Shown here one piece after another: positions 8,298 to 17,633 of a DNA stretch of 64,000 nt. The DNA comes from Armatimonadota bacterium. Lineage in GTDB: Bacteria > Armatimonadota > Zipacnadia > UBA1398 > JAKPQA01. A model generated the notes under the pieces. It saw nothing but the letters and a program-made list of their open reading frames with translations, was not told the DNA's origin and ran no database searches. The translations under genes and the position numbers were made by a program. The stretch lies in assembly GCA_029547025.1 (NCBI GenBank), contig JAKPQA010000090.1:1-64000 (forward strand). Reading direction: 5' to 3'. Within the stretch, counting starts at the first letter, position 1. Every line of letters begins with the position of its first letter.

Positions 8298-10319
8298 CTA
8301 CTCGGTCACCAGCACGCCTTCCACCGGGTGGAAGTAGAAGTAGAGTGTCCAGAGTAGCAGAATCGCCGCATTGCCCGCGATGAGTCCAAAGGCCGCCGGA
8401 CGGAGCTTGCTGTGGGTCGCCACGCCTCCGTACTTGAGCACGAAGTGCTTGAAGCACCACCCGATGAAGATCGAGAAGCCATAGCGGTCCATCATGAACT
8501 GCGGCCCGAGTGCCGCCGCGTAGGCGAAAGGCTGCAGCGGGAAACGGTGGAACTGCGTGCGCAGCAGGTGAAGCGCCGTCACCACCAACGCTCCGTGAGC
8601 CACTGCCGTGGCGTTCTCGCCCTTGAAAGCCGTCAGACCCTTGGTCAGGTTGTGAATGCTGGCCGGCACCGCATCGGTGGTCCCGCGCGGCCACCAGCCG
8701 AGGGCGTAGTAGCCATTCTCGTAGATCGCCTTCAGTGACGGAGGGTGTGAGGCGAACACGCCCAGGACCAAGGCCCCCACCATCAGCCACAGGGCGCTGC
8801 TCGGGCGAATCGACGCCATCTCGGCCACCTTGAAGCCCTGCATCACGTTGGCCATGGTCATCGACGCCGTGTCCTGGACTTTCCAGCCCATGTAGCACAG
8901 GGCCGTGGTCGCCTGCGGCGAGAGCGGGCGGAAGGCACCGAACGTCCTCGCCACCATCTCCTGCGGTGGGCAGAGGGGTGTCCATACACAAAACAGGCCA
9001 CACTCCGCCACCAGGCGGGAGAGCACGATCATCCCCGCCACGTGCAGGGCCATCATGAGGCCGATCGACAGGGGGGTTCCCCCCGCCGCCACGCCCCACG
9101 CGAGCGTGGTAGCCAGAGACAGCACAACGCCCATCACCGCCCAGCGCGGCGCCAAGGGTTCGTGCGATGAGTCCCCCCTGGCATGGTTCCCACGCGACAC
9201 GGCGCCCTGGAAAGCCTCGGCCAGCGACTTCCGTGCACCCCAGACGCACAGAGCCGCCAACAGCAGGTACGCTCCAATGCCTTGCTGCTGGAGGTATGCC
9301 TGGTGATCGATCAACCCCTGGGTGTCGCGGTAGACGCAGATGAACCGCCGCACCAGCCAGAAGAACCATAAGCTGAACCCGGTTCCCACGGGGATGAGAT
9401 ACGTCGCCCCGATGGTCTCGAAGTAGACCTGGATCGGCAGGTAGTCGAAGTTCGACCACGGGGCTTCGCCGAAGATGACGCCGACGTTCTTGTTCAGGTC
9501 GATGCGCGTAAAGGCGTACGGGTACAGCATCGCCAGCGCGTTCTTGGTGTGCACCACAGCGGGGATCAGCGCCATGCCCCAGAACAGGGGGCTCGTCATC
9601 AGCTTCGGCAGGGCCGCTTTCTCCGACGCGTAGGTCATCAGCTCGATGGGCGCTTGCGCCAGAGGATAGGTCAGGCGCTCCTCGTCCCATCGCCGTCGGA
9701 GCAGCGCCGCCAGGCACACTTGCAGGAACAGGAGTGCCAGCAGATAGGGGGTCCAGAGCAGCAGGGGTCGGACCCAGGGCCGCCACGGGACCGAGGCCCC
9801 CCATGGCATCCCGTGCATGGCCCAGGAGATCACCGGCTGCTCGGCGTTGAAGGGGTCGGCCGGGTCCTGCACGGGGACCATCCAGGGTTTGAGATACGGC
9901 AGCACCTCGGTGCGGTACTCACTGGACGAACCGGCCGCATGGTACTGGGAGCCGATCATCCCGACGTAGAGGTAGGTCACGAGCTGCTGGCCCGGGATGC
10001 CGGCCATTACGAGTACGGCGATGTAGACGAACGCCAGCTGCCCGCGGCCGAAGGGGTGACCCCGCCCGAACCGGCGGCAGAGCGCGTTAGCTACCAGCAG
10101 GATGACGACGGCGAACACGGCGCAGCGCGGCAGGTGCCCGAGGCCGATGAGGTCGTAGTTCACCAGAGCGGACACGGCGCCGCCCACTGCGACGGCGGTG
10201 ACCAGTACGAGAGCAGTGGCGAGAGTGCCGGCGCGCAGACCTTCGCGCGCCGCGGGGGTCTGCCTCGGCGGCGATGCTGGCTTCTGGACTCCCTCAGCCA
10301 CCGGATCCGGCGCTTCCAT
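8298..10319 (-). CDS. OPT-like polytopic membrane protein (DUF6785/DUF6784)
   Basis: This 673-residue protein has at least 12 hydrophobic segments. The pattern matches the paired DUF6785/DUF6784 domains common in Armatimonadota, Planctomycetota and Verrucomicrobiota: NYDLIGLGHLP after the first helix, GIPGQQLVTYLYVGM, RRRWDEERLTYPLAQ, the central FIW-type helices and the C-terminal GYYALGWWPRGTTDAVP region. The family resembles oligopeptide (OPT) transporters but its substrate is unknown; in these genomes it often sits near sugar-catabolic genes. The ATG at 10319 is chosen because GAGGGG lies just upstream and the TTGCCA/GATAAT promoter is 35 bases further; an upstream in-frame extension is intergenic. 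Confidence 0.82.
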   Translation of the reverse strand: MEAPDPVAEGVQKPASPPRQTPAAREGLRAGTLATALVLVTAVAVGGAVSALVNYDLIGLGHLPRCAVFAVVILLVANALCRRFGRGHPFGRGQLAFVYIAVLVMAGIPGQQLVTYLYVGMIGSQYHAAGSSSEYRTEVLPYLKPWMVPVQDPADPFNAEQPVISWAMHGMPWGASVPWRPWVRPLLLWTPYLLALLFLQVCLAALLRRRWDEERLTYPLAQAPIELMTYASEKAALPKLMTSPLFWGMALIPAVVHTKNALAMLYPYAFTRIDLNKNVGVIFGEAPWSNFDYLPIQVYFETIGATYLIPVGTGFSLWFFWLVRRFICVYRDTQGLIDHQAYLQQQGIGAYLLLAALCVWGARKSLAEAFQGAVSRGNHARGDSSHEPLAPRWAVMGVVLSLATTLAWGVAAGGTPLSIGLMMALHVAGMIVLSRLVAECGLFCVWTPLCPPQEMVARTFGAFRPLSPQATTALCYMGWKVQDTASMTMANVMQGFKVAEMASIRPSSALWLMVGALVLGVFASHPPSLKAIYENGYYALGWWPRGTTDAVPASIHNLTKGLTAFKGENATAVAHGALVVTALHLLRTQFHRFPLQPFAYAAALGPQFMMDRYGFSIFIGWCFKHFVLKYGGVATHSKLRPAAFGLIAGNAAILLLWTLYFYFHPVEGVLVTE

Positions 10320-10353
10320 AGGCCCCTCGTTAGCCGCAATCCTGAGCGCGCCG

Positions 10354-10382
10354 ATTATCGCAGCCCCGCGCCCCGGTGGCAA
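10354..10382 (-). promoter_or_regulatory. Sigma-70-type promoter of the OPT-like/UPF0104/GT operon
   Basis: On the minus strand TTGCCA (10377-10382) and GATAAT (10354-10359) are 17 bases apart. The predicted start gives a leader of about 28 bases containing the GAGGGG ribosome site. Confidence 0.6.
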
Positions 10383-10703
10383 CGGCAGACACATGTGCGG
10401 GGAAGGCGGCCTGCGACGGCCCCGGCAACGTGGGCGCAATAGGACTCGCCCACAGTGCCGCGCCGGGCCACCATGGGGACAGAGCCCTGCGCGTAGGCTA
10501 CCGTCTCTGCCGGGAGGCCGTGCCGCGGGGCTCAATCCCCCTGTTGCGGAGGGGCGCCATGGGGGGAACCACGCGCGCTCCAGCGTGGTGGGTCCCCAAC
10601 GCGCCCGATCCTGGGGCTACCGACCCGGGCCGATTGGGGCCCCTCGCCCTGCGGGCGCGTCCCCCATCTGGCCCCTCCACGGAACGTGCTCGGTGCGAGG
10701 GTT
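10383..10703. other. Intergenic, no gene recognised
   Basis: This 320-base stretch lies between the promoter of the OPT-like gene and the terminator of the aldo-keto reductase gene. Frames crossing it are short and biased by GC content only. It contains one strong imperfect hairpin at about 10561-10597, with ACCACGC/GCGTGGT as its core 7-bp stem, of unknown role. Confidence 0.4.
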
Positions 10704-10733
10704 CGGGGCCCGCCGTTCTACCGCCGGGCCCCG
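10704..10733 (-). terminator. Hairpin terminator after the aldo-keto reductase
   Basis: CGGGGCCCG (10704-10712) and CGGGCCCCG (10725-10733) form a 9-bp GC stem, beginning 3 bases after the stop codon at 10737. No T tract follows. Confidence 0.55.
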
Positions 10734-10736
10734 CCC

Positions 10737-11936
10737 CTACCCCACCAACACTCGATGGGCCTGGGCCAGGAGAGCCGGGGTGTCGAGCCCGAAGGGGCAG
10801 GCCTCACGGCAGGTGCCGCACCGCTGGCAGGCCACTGCCGACTGCTCGCGCGGGAGCCCCGCGTACAGTGCCCGCCCCCGGGCGGGTTTGCCCTGGCCCA
10901 AGGCGTACGAGGCGAAGCGGAGCACATCGGGGATGCGGATGCTCGCGGGGCAGTGGCGGGCGCATGCCCCGCAGCTGCGGCAGATGGCAGGCGACGTGTG
11001 GGCCACATAGCGCCGCAGGGCCCGCGCCTCGGGCTCCGTCAGCTCCTGAGCCGAGACGGCGGCGTCTTCGAGAAGTTGCTCTTCGGTCAGCATCTCCGTG
11101 ATGACGGCGGACACGCCAGGGTTTGAGAGTGCCCACTTGAGCATGGCCTGGGCCATGGAAGAGCCCTCGCCAGTGAAAGCCGACAGATCTTGCACCTTCT
11201 CGCACTTGAGGGTCTTCATGGCGATGACACCGACATCGTGCTGGTTGGCCAGCGCGATGAGCTGGGCGATGCCGCATTGGCCGAGGTAGTCCGTGCCCTT
11301 CCCCGACGGCTGGGCATCGAGGTAGGCGTTGTAGGCGATGGTGACCACATCGTAATGCCCGCTCCTGATCGCTGGCTCGAGCACGGCCACGGGGTCGGTA
11401 TGGCAGGTCAGGCCGGCAAACCGGATCTTGCCCTGCTCCTTGAGCGTCCGGAAGGCCTCAAGGATCTCGGCGTCCTGGTGTTCGGTAGCACGCTCGGCGC
11501 CGTGGATCTGAAGGATGTCCAGGTAGTCCGTTCTCATGCGCTCGAGCGTGGCCTCGACGCTGGCCACATAGTCGGCCGCGGCACTCGCCCCGGGCTGGGC
11601 GAAAACCTTGCCGGTGACGTAGAACCGGTCGCGGCGGTCCCGGATCATCTTGCCGACCAGCCGCTCGCAGCTTCCCTCACCGTAGGCGGGTGAGGTGTCG
11701 ACGTAGTTGATGCCCAGGTCCATGGCCTGGCTGAAGAGGGGCTCGTCGGGCGGCGGGCTGCCCCCCAGGCTCACCTCGGACACCATGAGGTCGGTGCGGC
11801 CCAGACGCCGGTAAGCCATCTCGCCGCGGCGCTCGCGGCGGACGGCGGCCTGGGCGGCGGCGCTCAGACCGAAGGCGCCCAACGTCAGGAACCGCCGGCG
11901 TGTCATCGGATGGAAACCAGAACCCGAGTCGCGCAT
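10737..11936 (-). CDS. Tat-exported aldo/keto reductase with two C-terminal 4Fe-4S motifs
   Basis: This 399-residue protein begins with a twin-arginine signal (MTRRRFLTLGAFGLSAAAQA). The aldo-keto reductase barrel follows, with the NYVDTSPAYGEG catalytic Asp/Tyr, Lys in FYVTGK and His in LQIHG. The last 90 residues hold two ferredoxin-type clusters, CRSCGACARHCP and CQRCGTCREACP. Reductases of this build use NAD(P)H or ferredoxin-type electrons; Tat export implies the cofactor is loaded before transport and the enzyme works in the periplasm. The substrate is unknown. The ATG at 11936 has GAGGG 5 bases upstream. It is divergent from the secreted protein gene at 12113 and is followed by its own hairpin. 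Confidence 0.88.
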   Translation of the reverse strand: MRDSGSGFHPMTRRRFLTLGAFGLSAAAQAAVRRERRGEMAYRRLGRTDLMVSEVSLGGSPPPDEPLFSQAMDLGINYVDTSPAYGEGSCERLVGKMIRDRRDRFYVTGKVFAQPGASAAADYVASVEATLERMRTDYLDILQIHGAERATEHQDAEILEAFRTLKEQGKIRFAGLTCHTDPVAVLEPAIRSGHYDVVTIAYNAYLDAQPSGKGTDYLGQCGIAQLIALANQHDVGVIAMKTLKCEKVQDLSAFTGEGSSMAQAMLKWALSNPGVSAVITEMLTEEQLLEDAAVSAQELTEPEARALRRYVAHTSPAICRSCGACARHCPASIRIPDVLRFASYALGQGKPARGRALYAGLPREQSAVACQRCGTCREACPFGLDTPALLAQAHRVLVG

Positions 11937-12112
11937 CAGTATCCCTCGGCTATGCGCCCGGCGGGGAGCGGGGCGACGGAACCCGGGCGACGGGACTGCG
12001 TCTGGCGTACTGTGGGGATCCATGACCGCCACCCCACTCTATGGTATCCTCTGCGGGAGTCGAGGAGACAGGCGTTTGTCTGCTCTTCGAGACGGAAGGA
12101 GCGGCGAGACCA

Positions 12113-13009
12113 ATGACACGACCGGGTTTCGCGCGGGCAATCCCAGTGTGGGGCTTCATGTGCGGCTGCCTCTGGTGGGGGTGCGCCCTCGCCCAGGAAG
12201 AAGCGCCCTCGCCCCGTCCTCCGTCTGATACCGTGCTTCTGCGGTACAAGCCGGCGGTGGGCGATGCGGTCGAGTACCACTTCGACTTTGCCTCGCGCTT
12301 CGACATCGAGGACCGTATCGGCATTCGCTACGATCGGACCGACGTCACGATGCGGGCGCGGGTGAGCCAGAAGGTCACCGAAGTGCGTCCCGACGGGACC
12401 GCGGTGGTGGACACCACCTCGCAGCTGGTGGAGATGACCCCGAAGCCCGACGACGAGTTCGTGCCCATACGTAACCTGATCACCATGGATAACCAGCGCC
12501 GCCTTCTCGAGATCGCGGACGCCCCAGGGGAGAACGCGGTGGAGACCGATGCCGGCTGGCGGGACCTGGTGGTGCAGGCCATGAACAGCCTCAGTTTCCC
12601 CGACGAGCCCATTCGGATCGGCGACCGGTGGGAGCGCACGCACACCCTCACTATGCCCGAGACGGGCACGGTGACCAAGATGGAGGTCAAGAGCCAACTC
12701 ACCGACCGAGTGCCTGACGGCGACCGATGGGTCAGCCTGGTCTCGGCGGAGGCCCAGATCCCGCTGGACCTGCGGACCGGCGATACGCGGGTCGCGGGGA
12801 ACATCGGTCTGCACCTGCGGCTCGAGGTTTTCGAGGATGACGGCGGGCTCCGCTACGTCCGGGGCTGGGGCCGTGGTTCCGCCAAGCCCGACCTGAAGGT
12901 GCGAGTCGCCAAGATAAGGATTCTGGTTGACGACATGCACTTCCAGCGCTTCATGCCCGACGGTAGCCTACTTCCCTCCGTGCGAGGAGAGAACGCGGGC
13001 AAAGAATAG
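12113..13009 (+). CDS. Secreted protein of unknown function
   Basis: This 298-residue protein starts MTRPGFARAIPVWGFMC and has a signal peptide ending near ALAQ (about residue 28). The rest is soluble and beta-rich, with a LRYKPAVGDAVEYHF segment and a repeated pattern of strands around DRVPDGDRWVSL and RVAGNIGLHLRLEVFEDDG. It resembles proteins with DUF6263-type or similar lipocalin-like periplasmic domains, but I do not recognise it with certainty and assign no reaction. The ATG at 12113 is chosen because it gives a clean signal peptide and has GGAAGGAG about 11 bases upstream; an in-frame ATG at 12041 would add 24 residues before it. Confidence 0.78.
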   Translation: MTRPGFARAIPVWGFMCGCLWWGCALAQEEAPSPRPPSDTVLLRYKPAVGDAVEYHFDFASRFDIEDRIGIRYDRTDVTMRARVSQKVTEVRPDGTAVVDTTSQLVEMTPKPDDEFVPIRNLITMDNQRRLLEIADAPGENAVETDAGWRDLVVQAMNSLSFPDEPIRIGDRWERTHTLTMPETGTVTKMEVKSQLTDRVPDGDRWVSLVSAEAQIPLDLRTGDTRVAGNIGLHLRLEVFEDDGGLRYVRGWGRGSAKPDLKVRVAKIRILVDDMHFQRFMPDGSLLPSVRGENAGKE

Positions 13010-13187
13010 GCAAAGACTTACTCCGAAATACCCCAACGCCCCACTCCGGCCAAACTCGTCCTGCCCGCGCACAGGAGACTGCGCGCCTGAGCGGAATCAG
13101 GATCTTGGCGCGTGTGTCGTTTCGCTACCGACCGAACGCACTGCGTGCCGCGCATCTGGCCTTGGCTGGGGTTGACGTGCTAGGGAC

Positions 13188-13205
13188 GGCCCACCCGCGT
13201 GGGCC
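13188..13205. repeat. Inverted repeat just upstream of the phosphorylase start
   Basis: GGCCCAC and GTGGGCC form a perfect 7-bp palindrome with 4 bases between, ending 17 bases before the ATG at 13223 and just upstream of its GGGAGG site. It could be an operator or an RNA hairpin near the ribosome site. Confidence 0.35.
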
Positions 13206-13222
13206 CATGGGAGGCGCATTGC

Positions 13223-15781
13223 ATGCCAAAGGCGTACCGGACCGTCATGGTCTCGCCCTCGCTACCGTCCAGAGTGGAGCCCCTCCGTGGGCTCGCGTTC
13301 GACCTCTCGTGGACGTGGCGGCAGGATGCCATCGAGCTGTTCCAGCGCATGGATCGTGGGGCCTGGGAGAACACGCACCATAACCCGGTGGCGATGCTGG
13401 GTGAGATCCCACAGGAACGGCTCGAGGCGCTGGCGGACGATGAGAGCTTCCTCGAACACCTGGGCCGCGTGGTGGCCGAGACTCACGCGTACCTGCTCGA
13501 ACAGACCTGGTTCGACCGCCACAGCCCTCTGGCCCCCGGCCATCGGATCGGCTACTTCAGCCTGGAGTTCGGCATCTCCGAGTGTCTGCCCATCTACTCG
13601 GGTGGTCTGGCAGTCCTTGCCGGCGATCACCTCAAGAGTGCGAGCGACCTGGGCGTGCCCGTGGCAGCGGTGGGTCTGCTCTATCAGGAGGGCTACTTCC
13701 GCCAGTACCTCAACATCGATGGCTGGCAGCAGGAGGAGTACCCCGAGAACGACTTCGCGAACCTGCCCGTCCAGCCCGCTCTTGGGCCCGATGGCACGCA
13801 GCGCCGGATCACGGTGCAGGTGGGCGATCACGATGTCCAGATTGCCCTGTGGCGGGCCATGGTTGGCCGCGTATCGCTGTACTTGCTGGACACGAACCTT
13901 CCCGAGAACAACCCGTACGACCAGGAGATCACGGCCCGGCTGTACGGGGGCGACCGCGAGGTGCGCATCCGCCAAGAGGTCGTGGCAGGCATCGGGGGGG
14001 TCCGCGCACTCGAGGCCCTGGGGATTCGGCCCACGGTCTGCCACATGAACGAGGGGCACTGCGCCTTCCTGGCGCTGGAGCGCATTCGGCGAGTCATCGA
14101 GACCGAGGGGCTCACCTTTGGCGAGGCGGCCGAGGCGTTGGCCGTGAGCCATGTGTTCACGACCCACACGCCGGTACCTGCGGGCCATGATGTGTTCGAC
14201 CAGACGCTTATGGACCGCTACTTCAGTCACTACTGGCCGCAGCTCGGGCTGACGAGAGAGCAGTTCCTGGGCTTGGGGCGCGAGGACCCCACCGACGCGA
14301 ACTCGCCCTTCAACATGACGGTGTTGGCCGTGCGCCTCTCGACATGGCGCAATGGTGTTTCGGAACTCCATGGGGCTGTGGCCCGCCGTCAGCTCCGGGC
14401 TCTGTGGCCGAACGTGCCTGACGATGATATCCCCATCGACTCGGTGACCAATGGCGTGCATCCTACCTCGTGGATCTCCTACGACATGTCTGGGCTCTTC
14501 GATCGCTATCTGGGGCCGTGGTGGCGAGAGCAGTCGGGCGAGGAGAAGATCTGGCAGGGAATCTACGAGATCCCGGATACCGAGCTCTGGCGGACTCATG
14601 AGAGACGGCGCGAGCGGCTGGTCGCCTACGCCCGGCGCCGGCTCCGGCAGCAACTGATCGCCCGCGGTGCGAGCCCGGCGGAAGTGGCCCAAGCCGACGA
14701 GGTCCTCGATCCGGAGGCGCTGACCATCGGCTTTGGCCGGCGCTTCGCCACCTACAAGCGGGCCACCCTCCTGTTGAGGAACCCCGATCGGCTCATCGAG
14801 CTGCTGGCGAACAAGGACCAGCCTCTGCAGATCGTCCTCGCGGGTAAAGCCCACCCGAACGACCGTCCGGGCAAGGACCTGATTCGCCAGATCGTGCACT
14901 TCGCGCGGCGGCCCGAGTGCCGGGGCCGCATCGTGTTCCTCGAAGACTATGACATGAGTCTGGCGCGGTACATGCTCCAGGGTGTCGATGTGTGGCTCAA
15001 CACCCCGCGGCGGCCGAATGAGGCCAGTGGCACGAGTGGCATGAAGGCGACGATGAACGGGGCCCTCAATGTGAGCATTCTCGACGGTTGGTGGTGCGAG
15101 GGTTACTCGCCCGACACCGGGTGGGCCATCGGCCGGGGAGAGGAGTACCAGGACTTCGACTATCAGGATGATGTCGAGGCCCAAGGGCTGTACGACCTGC
15201 TCGAGAAAGAGGTCATCCCGCTCTTCTACCATCGTGGGGCCGACGGACTCCCCCGGGGCTGGATCGCGCGGATGAAGCACGCCATCCGTCGCTTGACGCC
15301 GCAGTTCAGCTCGAACCGCATGGTCCAGGAGTATGCTGAGAAGTTCTACCTCCCGGCTGCCCAACGGGCCGAGGCCATGAAAGCGGACAACTATGCCCGG
15401 GCACGGGCGCTGGGGCAGTGGAAGCAGAAGGTACGGCAAGCCTGGAGTCAGATCCGCATCGTGGCCGTCGATGACGACCACGGCATGGGTACAGAAGTGG
15501 GCCAGAAGATCACGGTGACCGCTCAGGTTGACCTGGGGCCCCTCACGCCGGAGGATGTCCATGTGGAGCTGTTCCACGGCCGAGTGGATTCCAAGGGCGA
15601 GATCGTGGAGGCCATTAACACCCGCATGCAGTGCATTCAGGATGAGCCCTCACAGCCCCGGGTGTTCCGGGCCGAGATCCAGTGTCGGCAGGCCGGTCAG
15701 CGCGGGTACACGGTTCGAGTGATTCCCGAGCACGAGGATCTGGTGTGTCCCTTCGACATGGGCTTGATCCTCTGGGCGTAG
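13223..15781 (+). CDS. glgP: Alpha-glucan (glycogen/maltodextrin) phosphorylase
   Basis: This 852-residue GT35 enzyme (EC 2.4.1.1) releases glucose-1-phosphate from alpha-1,4-glucan using pyridoxal phosphate. It belongs to the bacterial/archaeal subgroup with a DUF3417-like N-terminus (VEPLRGLAFDLSWTWRQDA), followed by YFSLEFGISECLPIYSGGL. The PLP-binding site EASGTSGMKATMNGALN with its lysine lies near residue 613, and FGRRFATYKRA carries phosphate-site residues. The C-terminal 100 residues add a beta domain typical of this subgroup. The ATG at 13223 has GGGAGG 8 bases upstream. It is followed 6 bases later by the DUF192 gene, then a GT4 gene, suggesting an operon in glucan or glycolipid metabolism. 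Confidence 0.95.
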   Translation: MPKAYRTVMVSPSLPSRVEPLRGLAFDLSWTWRQDAIELFQRMDRGAWENTHHNPVAMLGEIPQERLEALADDESFLEHLGRVVAETHAYLLEQTWFDRHSPLAPGHRIGYFSLEFGISECLPIYSGGLAVLAGDHLKSASDLGVPVAAVGLLYQEGYFRQYLNIDGWQQEEYPENDFANLPVQPALGPDGTQRRITVQVGDHDVQIALWRAMVGRVSLYLLDTNLPENNPYDQEITARLYGGDREVRIRQEVVAGIGGVRALEALGIRPTVCHMNEGHCAFLALERIRRVIETEGLTFGEAAEALAVSHVFTTHTPVPAGHDVFDQTLMDRYFSHYWPQLGLTREQFLGLGREDPTDANSPFNMTVLAVRLSTWRNGVSELHGAVARRQLRALWPNVPDDDIPIDSVTNGVHPTSWISYDMSGLFDRYLGPWWREQSGEEKIWQGIYEIPDTELWRTHERRRERLVAYARRRLRQQLIARGASPAEVAQADEVLDPEALTIGFGRRFATYKRATLLLRNPDRLIELLANKDQPLQIVLAGKAHPNDRPGKDLIRQIVHFARRPECRGRIVFLEDYDMSLARYMLQGVDVWLNTPRRPNEASGTSGMKATMNGALNVSILDGWWCEGYSPDTGWAIGRGEEYQDFDYQDDVEAQGLYDLLEKEVIPLFYHRGADGLPRGWIARMKHAIRRLTPQFSSNRMVQEYAEKFYLPAAQRAEAMKADNYARARALGQWKQKVRQAWSQIRIVAVDDDHGMGTEVGQKITVTAQVDLGPLTPEDVHVELFHGRVDSKGEIVEAINTRMQCIQDEPSQPRVFRAEIQCRQAGQRGYTVRVIPEHEDLVCPFDMGLILWA

Positions 15782-15787
15782 GCCGGC

Positions 15788-16198
15788 ATGTCGCGAAAGA
15801 GACCACGGCAGCGCCGACGGCGTCCCCGCAGCGGGGACGCCGCTCGTGCCTGTGTCATGGACCGAACGGGAGCGCCCCTGGCCGTGAACGTGGTCCGGGC
15901 CGATCGCTGGCTCTCACGCGTCGTGGGACTCATGTTTCGGTCCCGGCTGGAACCAGGGGAGGCGCTGTGGATACCGCGGTGTTCGGCGGTTCACACGTGC
16001 TTCATGAGGTTCCGGATCGACCTGGTGTTCCTGGACGAGTCGCTGCGGGTCACTCGCATCGCCGAATCGGTCGGCCCGTTCCGAGCCCGCTATGGTGGCA
16101 GGCAAGCCAGGTCAGTCCTCGAGCTCGCCGCGGGGACAGCGTCCCGGCTCGGACTCCGTGCGGGCGACCGCGTGAGCGTGACGCGGAGCGATCGCTGA
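15788..16198 (+). CDS. DUF192 (UPF0127) family protein
   Basis: This 136-residue protein carries the DUF192 core: the VGLMFRSRLEPGEALW segment, CSAVHTCFMRFRIDLVFLD, and VLELAAGTASRLGLRAGD. The family forms a small beta barrel of unknown biochemical role, often exported in other bacteria; here no clear signal peptide is visible, the first 25 residues being arginine-rich instead. The start ATG at 15788 is 6 bases after the phosphorylase stop and has only a poor ribosome site, suggesting coupled translation. Confidence 0.85.
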   Translation: MSRKRPRQRRRRPRSGDAARACVMDRTGAPLAVNVVRADRWLSRVVGLMFRSRLEPGEALWIPRCSAVHTCFMRFRIDLVFLDESLRVTRIAESVGPFRARYGGRQARSVLELAAGTASRLGLRAGDRVSVTRSDR

Positions 16199-16211
16199 AG
16201 GGTCTCTGCAG

Positions 16212-17354
16212 TTGAGAGTCGCGATGTTCTCCGAATGCTATGAGCCCACATCGAACGGCGTGGTTGTGTCGATGCAGAGCTTCCTGCGTGAGCTCGAAGC
16301 GCGCGGTCACGAGGTCTTTGTGTTTGCCCCTGCGTACCGGGGCCACCGGGATACGGCACCGCGCGTGTACCGGTTCCCGTCGATACCGACGCCCTTCAAC
16401 CGCGACTATCCACTGGCGCTGCCTTTCCCGCGCCTGCCCCGCGGACTGGAGAGGTGGGGTCTCGATGTCGTACACACCCAGCATCCGTTCACCATGGGCA
16501 AGGCGGGGCGCGAAGCCGGCCGCCGACTGGGCATCCCGGTTGTCTATACCTTTCACACGCTGCTGACCGAGTACACCCATTACGTCCCCTTCTTCCAGGA
16601 TAGCCTCAAGCGGCTTGCCCGGCGCTCGATCCGCCGGTACTGCAACTCGGTCGACCACGTGATCACACCCACACAGGTCGTGGCGGACCTGCTCAGGGAG
16701 TACGGCGTGGAGACACCCGTCACGCCGGTCGCCACGGGCATCGCCATGCCTGAAGCGAGTCCTGGCGCCCGGAGCCGCATCCGGAGCCAGTGGGGGATCG
16801 CGGACGGCGCGTTCCTCGCCATCTACGCCGGCCGGGTGGCCAAGGAGAAGCGGCTCGACATGCTCATCGACGCCTTCGGCCGGGTCCGCGCTCGGGCCGA
16901 GGCGAAGCTGCTGATCGTGGGCGGCGGTCCGGCGGAGGCCGAGATCGCGGAGCGCGTGCGGTCCGCGGGGCTCGCCCCCGATGTGACGCTGACGGGCCGG
17001 ATGCCGCGCGAGGTGCTGCCGGAGTACTATGCCGCGGCGGACGTGTTCGTCTACCCATCGAACACGGACACACAGGCACTGGTGTTGGTTGAGGCCATGT
17101 GCCTGGGGCTGCCATGCGTGGCCGTCCGGGCTTTTGGCCCCGCCGAGGTGGTCACCGACGGGGCGAGCGGGCTCTTGGTGGAGTTTGACGCCGAGGCCCT
17201 GGCCCATGCCGTGGTACGCCTGGCAGACGATCCTGATCTGCGGTCGAGGCTTGCCGCGGGGGCCAGGCGGCGTGCCGCGGACTTCAGTCCCGCCGCGATG
17301 TGCGACAAACTGCTATCGGTGTACCGCCAGGCGGGAGCCAGTACGGGCCTCTAG
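16212..17354 (+). CDS. GT4 glycosyltransferase, diacylglycerol-glucosyltransferase-like
   Basis: This 380-residue GT-B enzyme starts at TTG (16212), with GAAGGG upstream. The N-terminal domain begins [16 protein letters not shown] and has [14 protein letters not shown] and [16 protein letters not shown], a signature seen in 1,2-diacylglycerol 3-alpha-glucosyltransferases and close relatives. The C-terminal donor domain has [16 protein letters not shown] and the E-x7-E type segment [23 protein letters not shown]. It probably glucosylates a membrane lipid at the cytoplasmic face, but alpha-mannosyltransferases of lipid substrates share the pattern. The stop codon overlaps that of convergent rpmB in the tetranucleotide CTAG. 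Confidence 0.85.
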   Translation: MRVAMFSECYEPTSNGVVVSMQSFLRELEARGHEVFVFAPAYRGHRDTAPRVYRFPSIPTPFNRDYPLALPFPRLPRGLERWGLDVVHTQHPFTMGKAGREAGRRLGIPVVYTFHTLLTEYTHYVPFFQDSLKRLARRSIRRYCNSVDHVITPTQVVADLLREYGVETPVTPVATGIAMPEASPGARSRIRSQWGIADGAFLAIYAGRVAKEKRLDMLIDAFGRVRARAEAKLLIVGGGPAEAEIAERVRSAGLAPDVTLTGRMPREVLPEYYAAADVFVYPSNTDTQALVLVEAMCLGLPCVAVRAFGPAEVVTDGASGLLVEFDAEALAHAVVRLADDPDLRSRLAAGARRRAADFSPAAMCDKLLSVYRQAGASTGL

Positions 17355-17539
17355 GCCTTGGTGACCTTGTTCGCCTTCAGACAAGACGTGCAGACGAGCG
17401 CCCGCCGGGGCGTCTTGCCGTCGAGAATGCGGATGCGCTGCAGGTTGGGCTCCCAGCGCCGCAACGTCTTTCTCGCCGAGTGGCTCACGTTGTGGCCCGT
17501 GATGGCGCTTTTCCCGCAGATCTCACATGCGCGTGCCAT
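17351..17539 (-). CDS. rpmB: Large ribosomal subunit protein bL28
   Basis: This 62-residue protein starts [21 protein letters not shown] and ends with [10 protein letters not shown]. The two CxxC pairs mark a zinc-binding bL28. The ATG at 17539 gives the family's normal length; a longer in-frame extension upstream is intergenic. A TTGCCG/TATGAT promoter lies upstream. The gene stands alone here, without rpmG or other ribosomal genes. Confidence 0.95.
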   Translation of the reverse strand: MARACEICGKSAITGHNVSHSARKTLRRWEPNLQRIRILDGKTPRRALVCTSCLKANKVTKA

Positions 17540-17603
17540 GGCCGATGTGCCTCCCAACACCAAAGGCGCCGCAGAGCCGGACGGCTCGCGGCGGCGAGAA
17601 GAT

Positions 17604-17633
17604 ATCATACCAGACGGAGTGCGCGCGCGGCAA
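17604..17633 (-). promoter_or_regulatory. Sigma-70-type promoter of rpmB
   Basis: On the minus strand TTGCCG (17628-17633) and TATGAT (17604-17609) are separated by 18 bases, giving a leader of about 58 bases before the rpmB ATG. Confidence 0.5.

Noticed and set aside
13159-13186. Possible promoter TTGGCT or TTGACG near the phosphorylase
   Set aside because: Spacing to a -10 element is wrong (13 bases or no -10), so I do not call a promoter.
13262-15577. 771-codon minus-strand open frame
   Set aside because: It lies entirely antisense to the alpha-glucan phosphorylase, whose motifs are clear; it is a GC-driven shadow.
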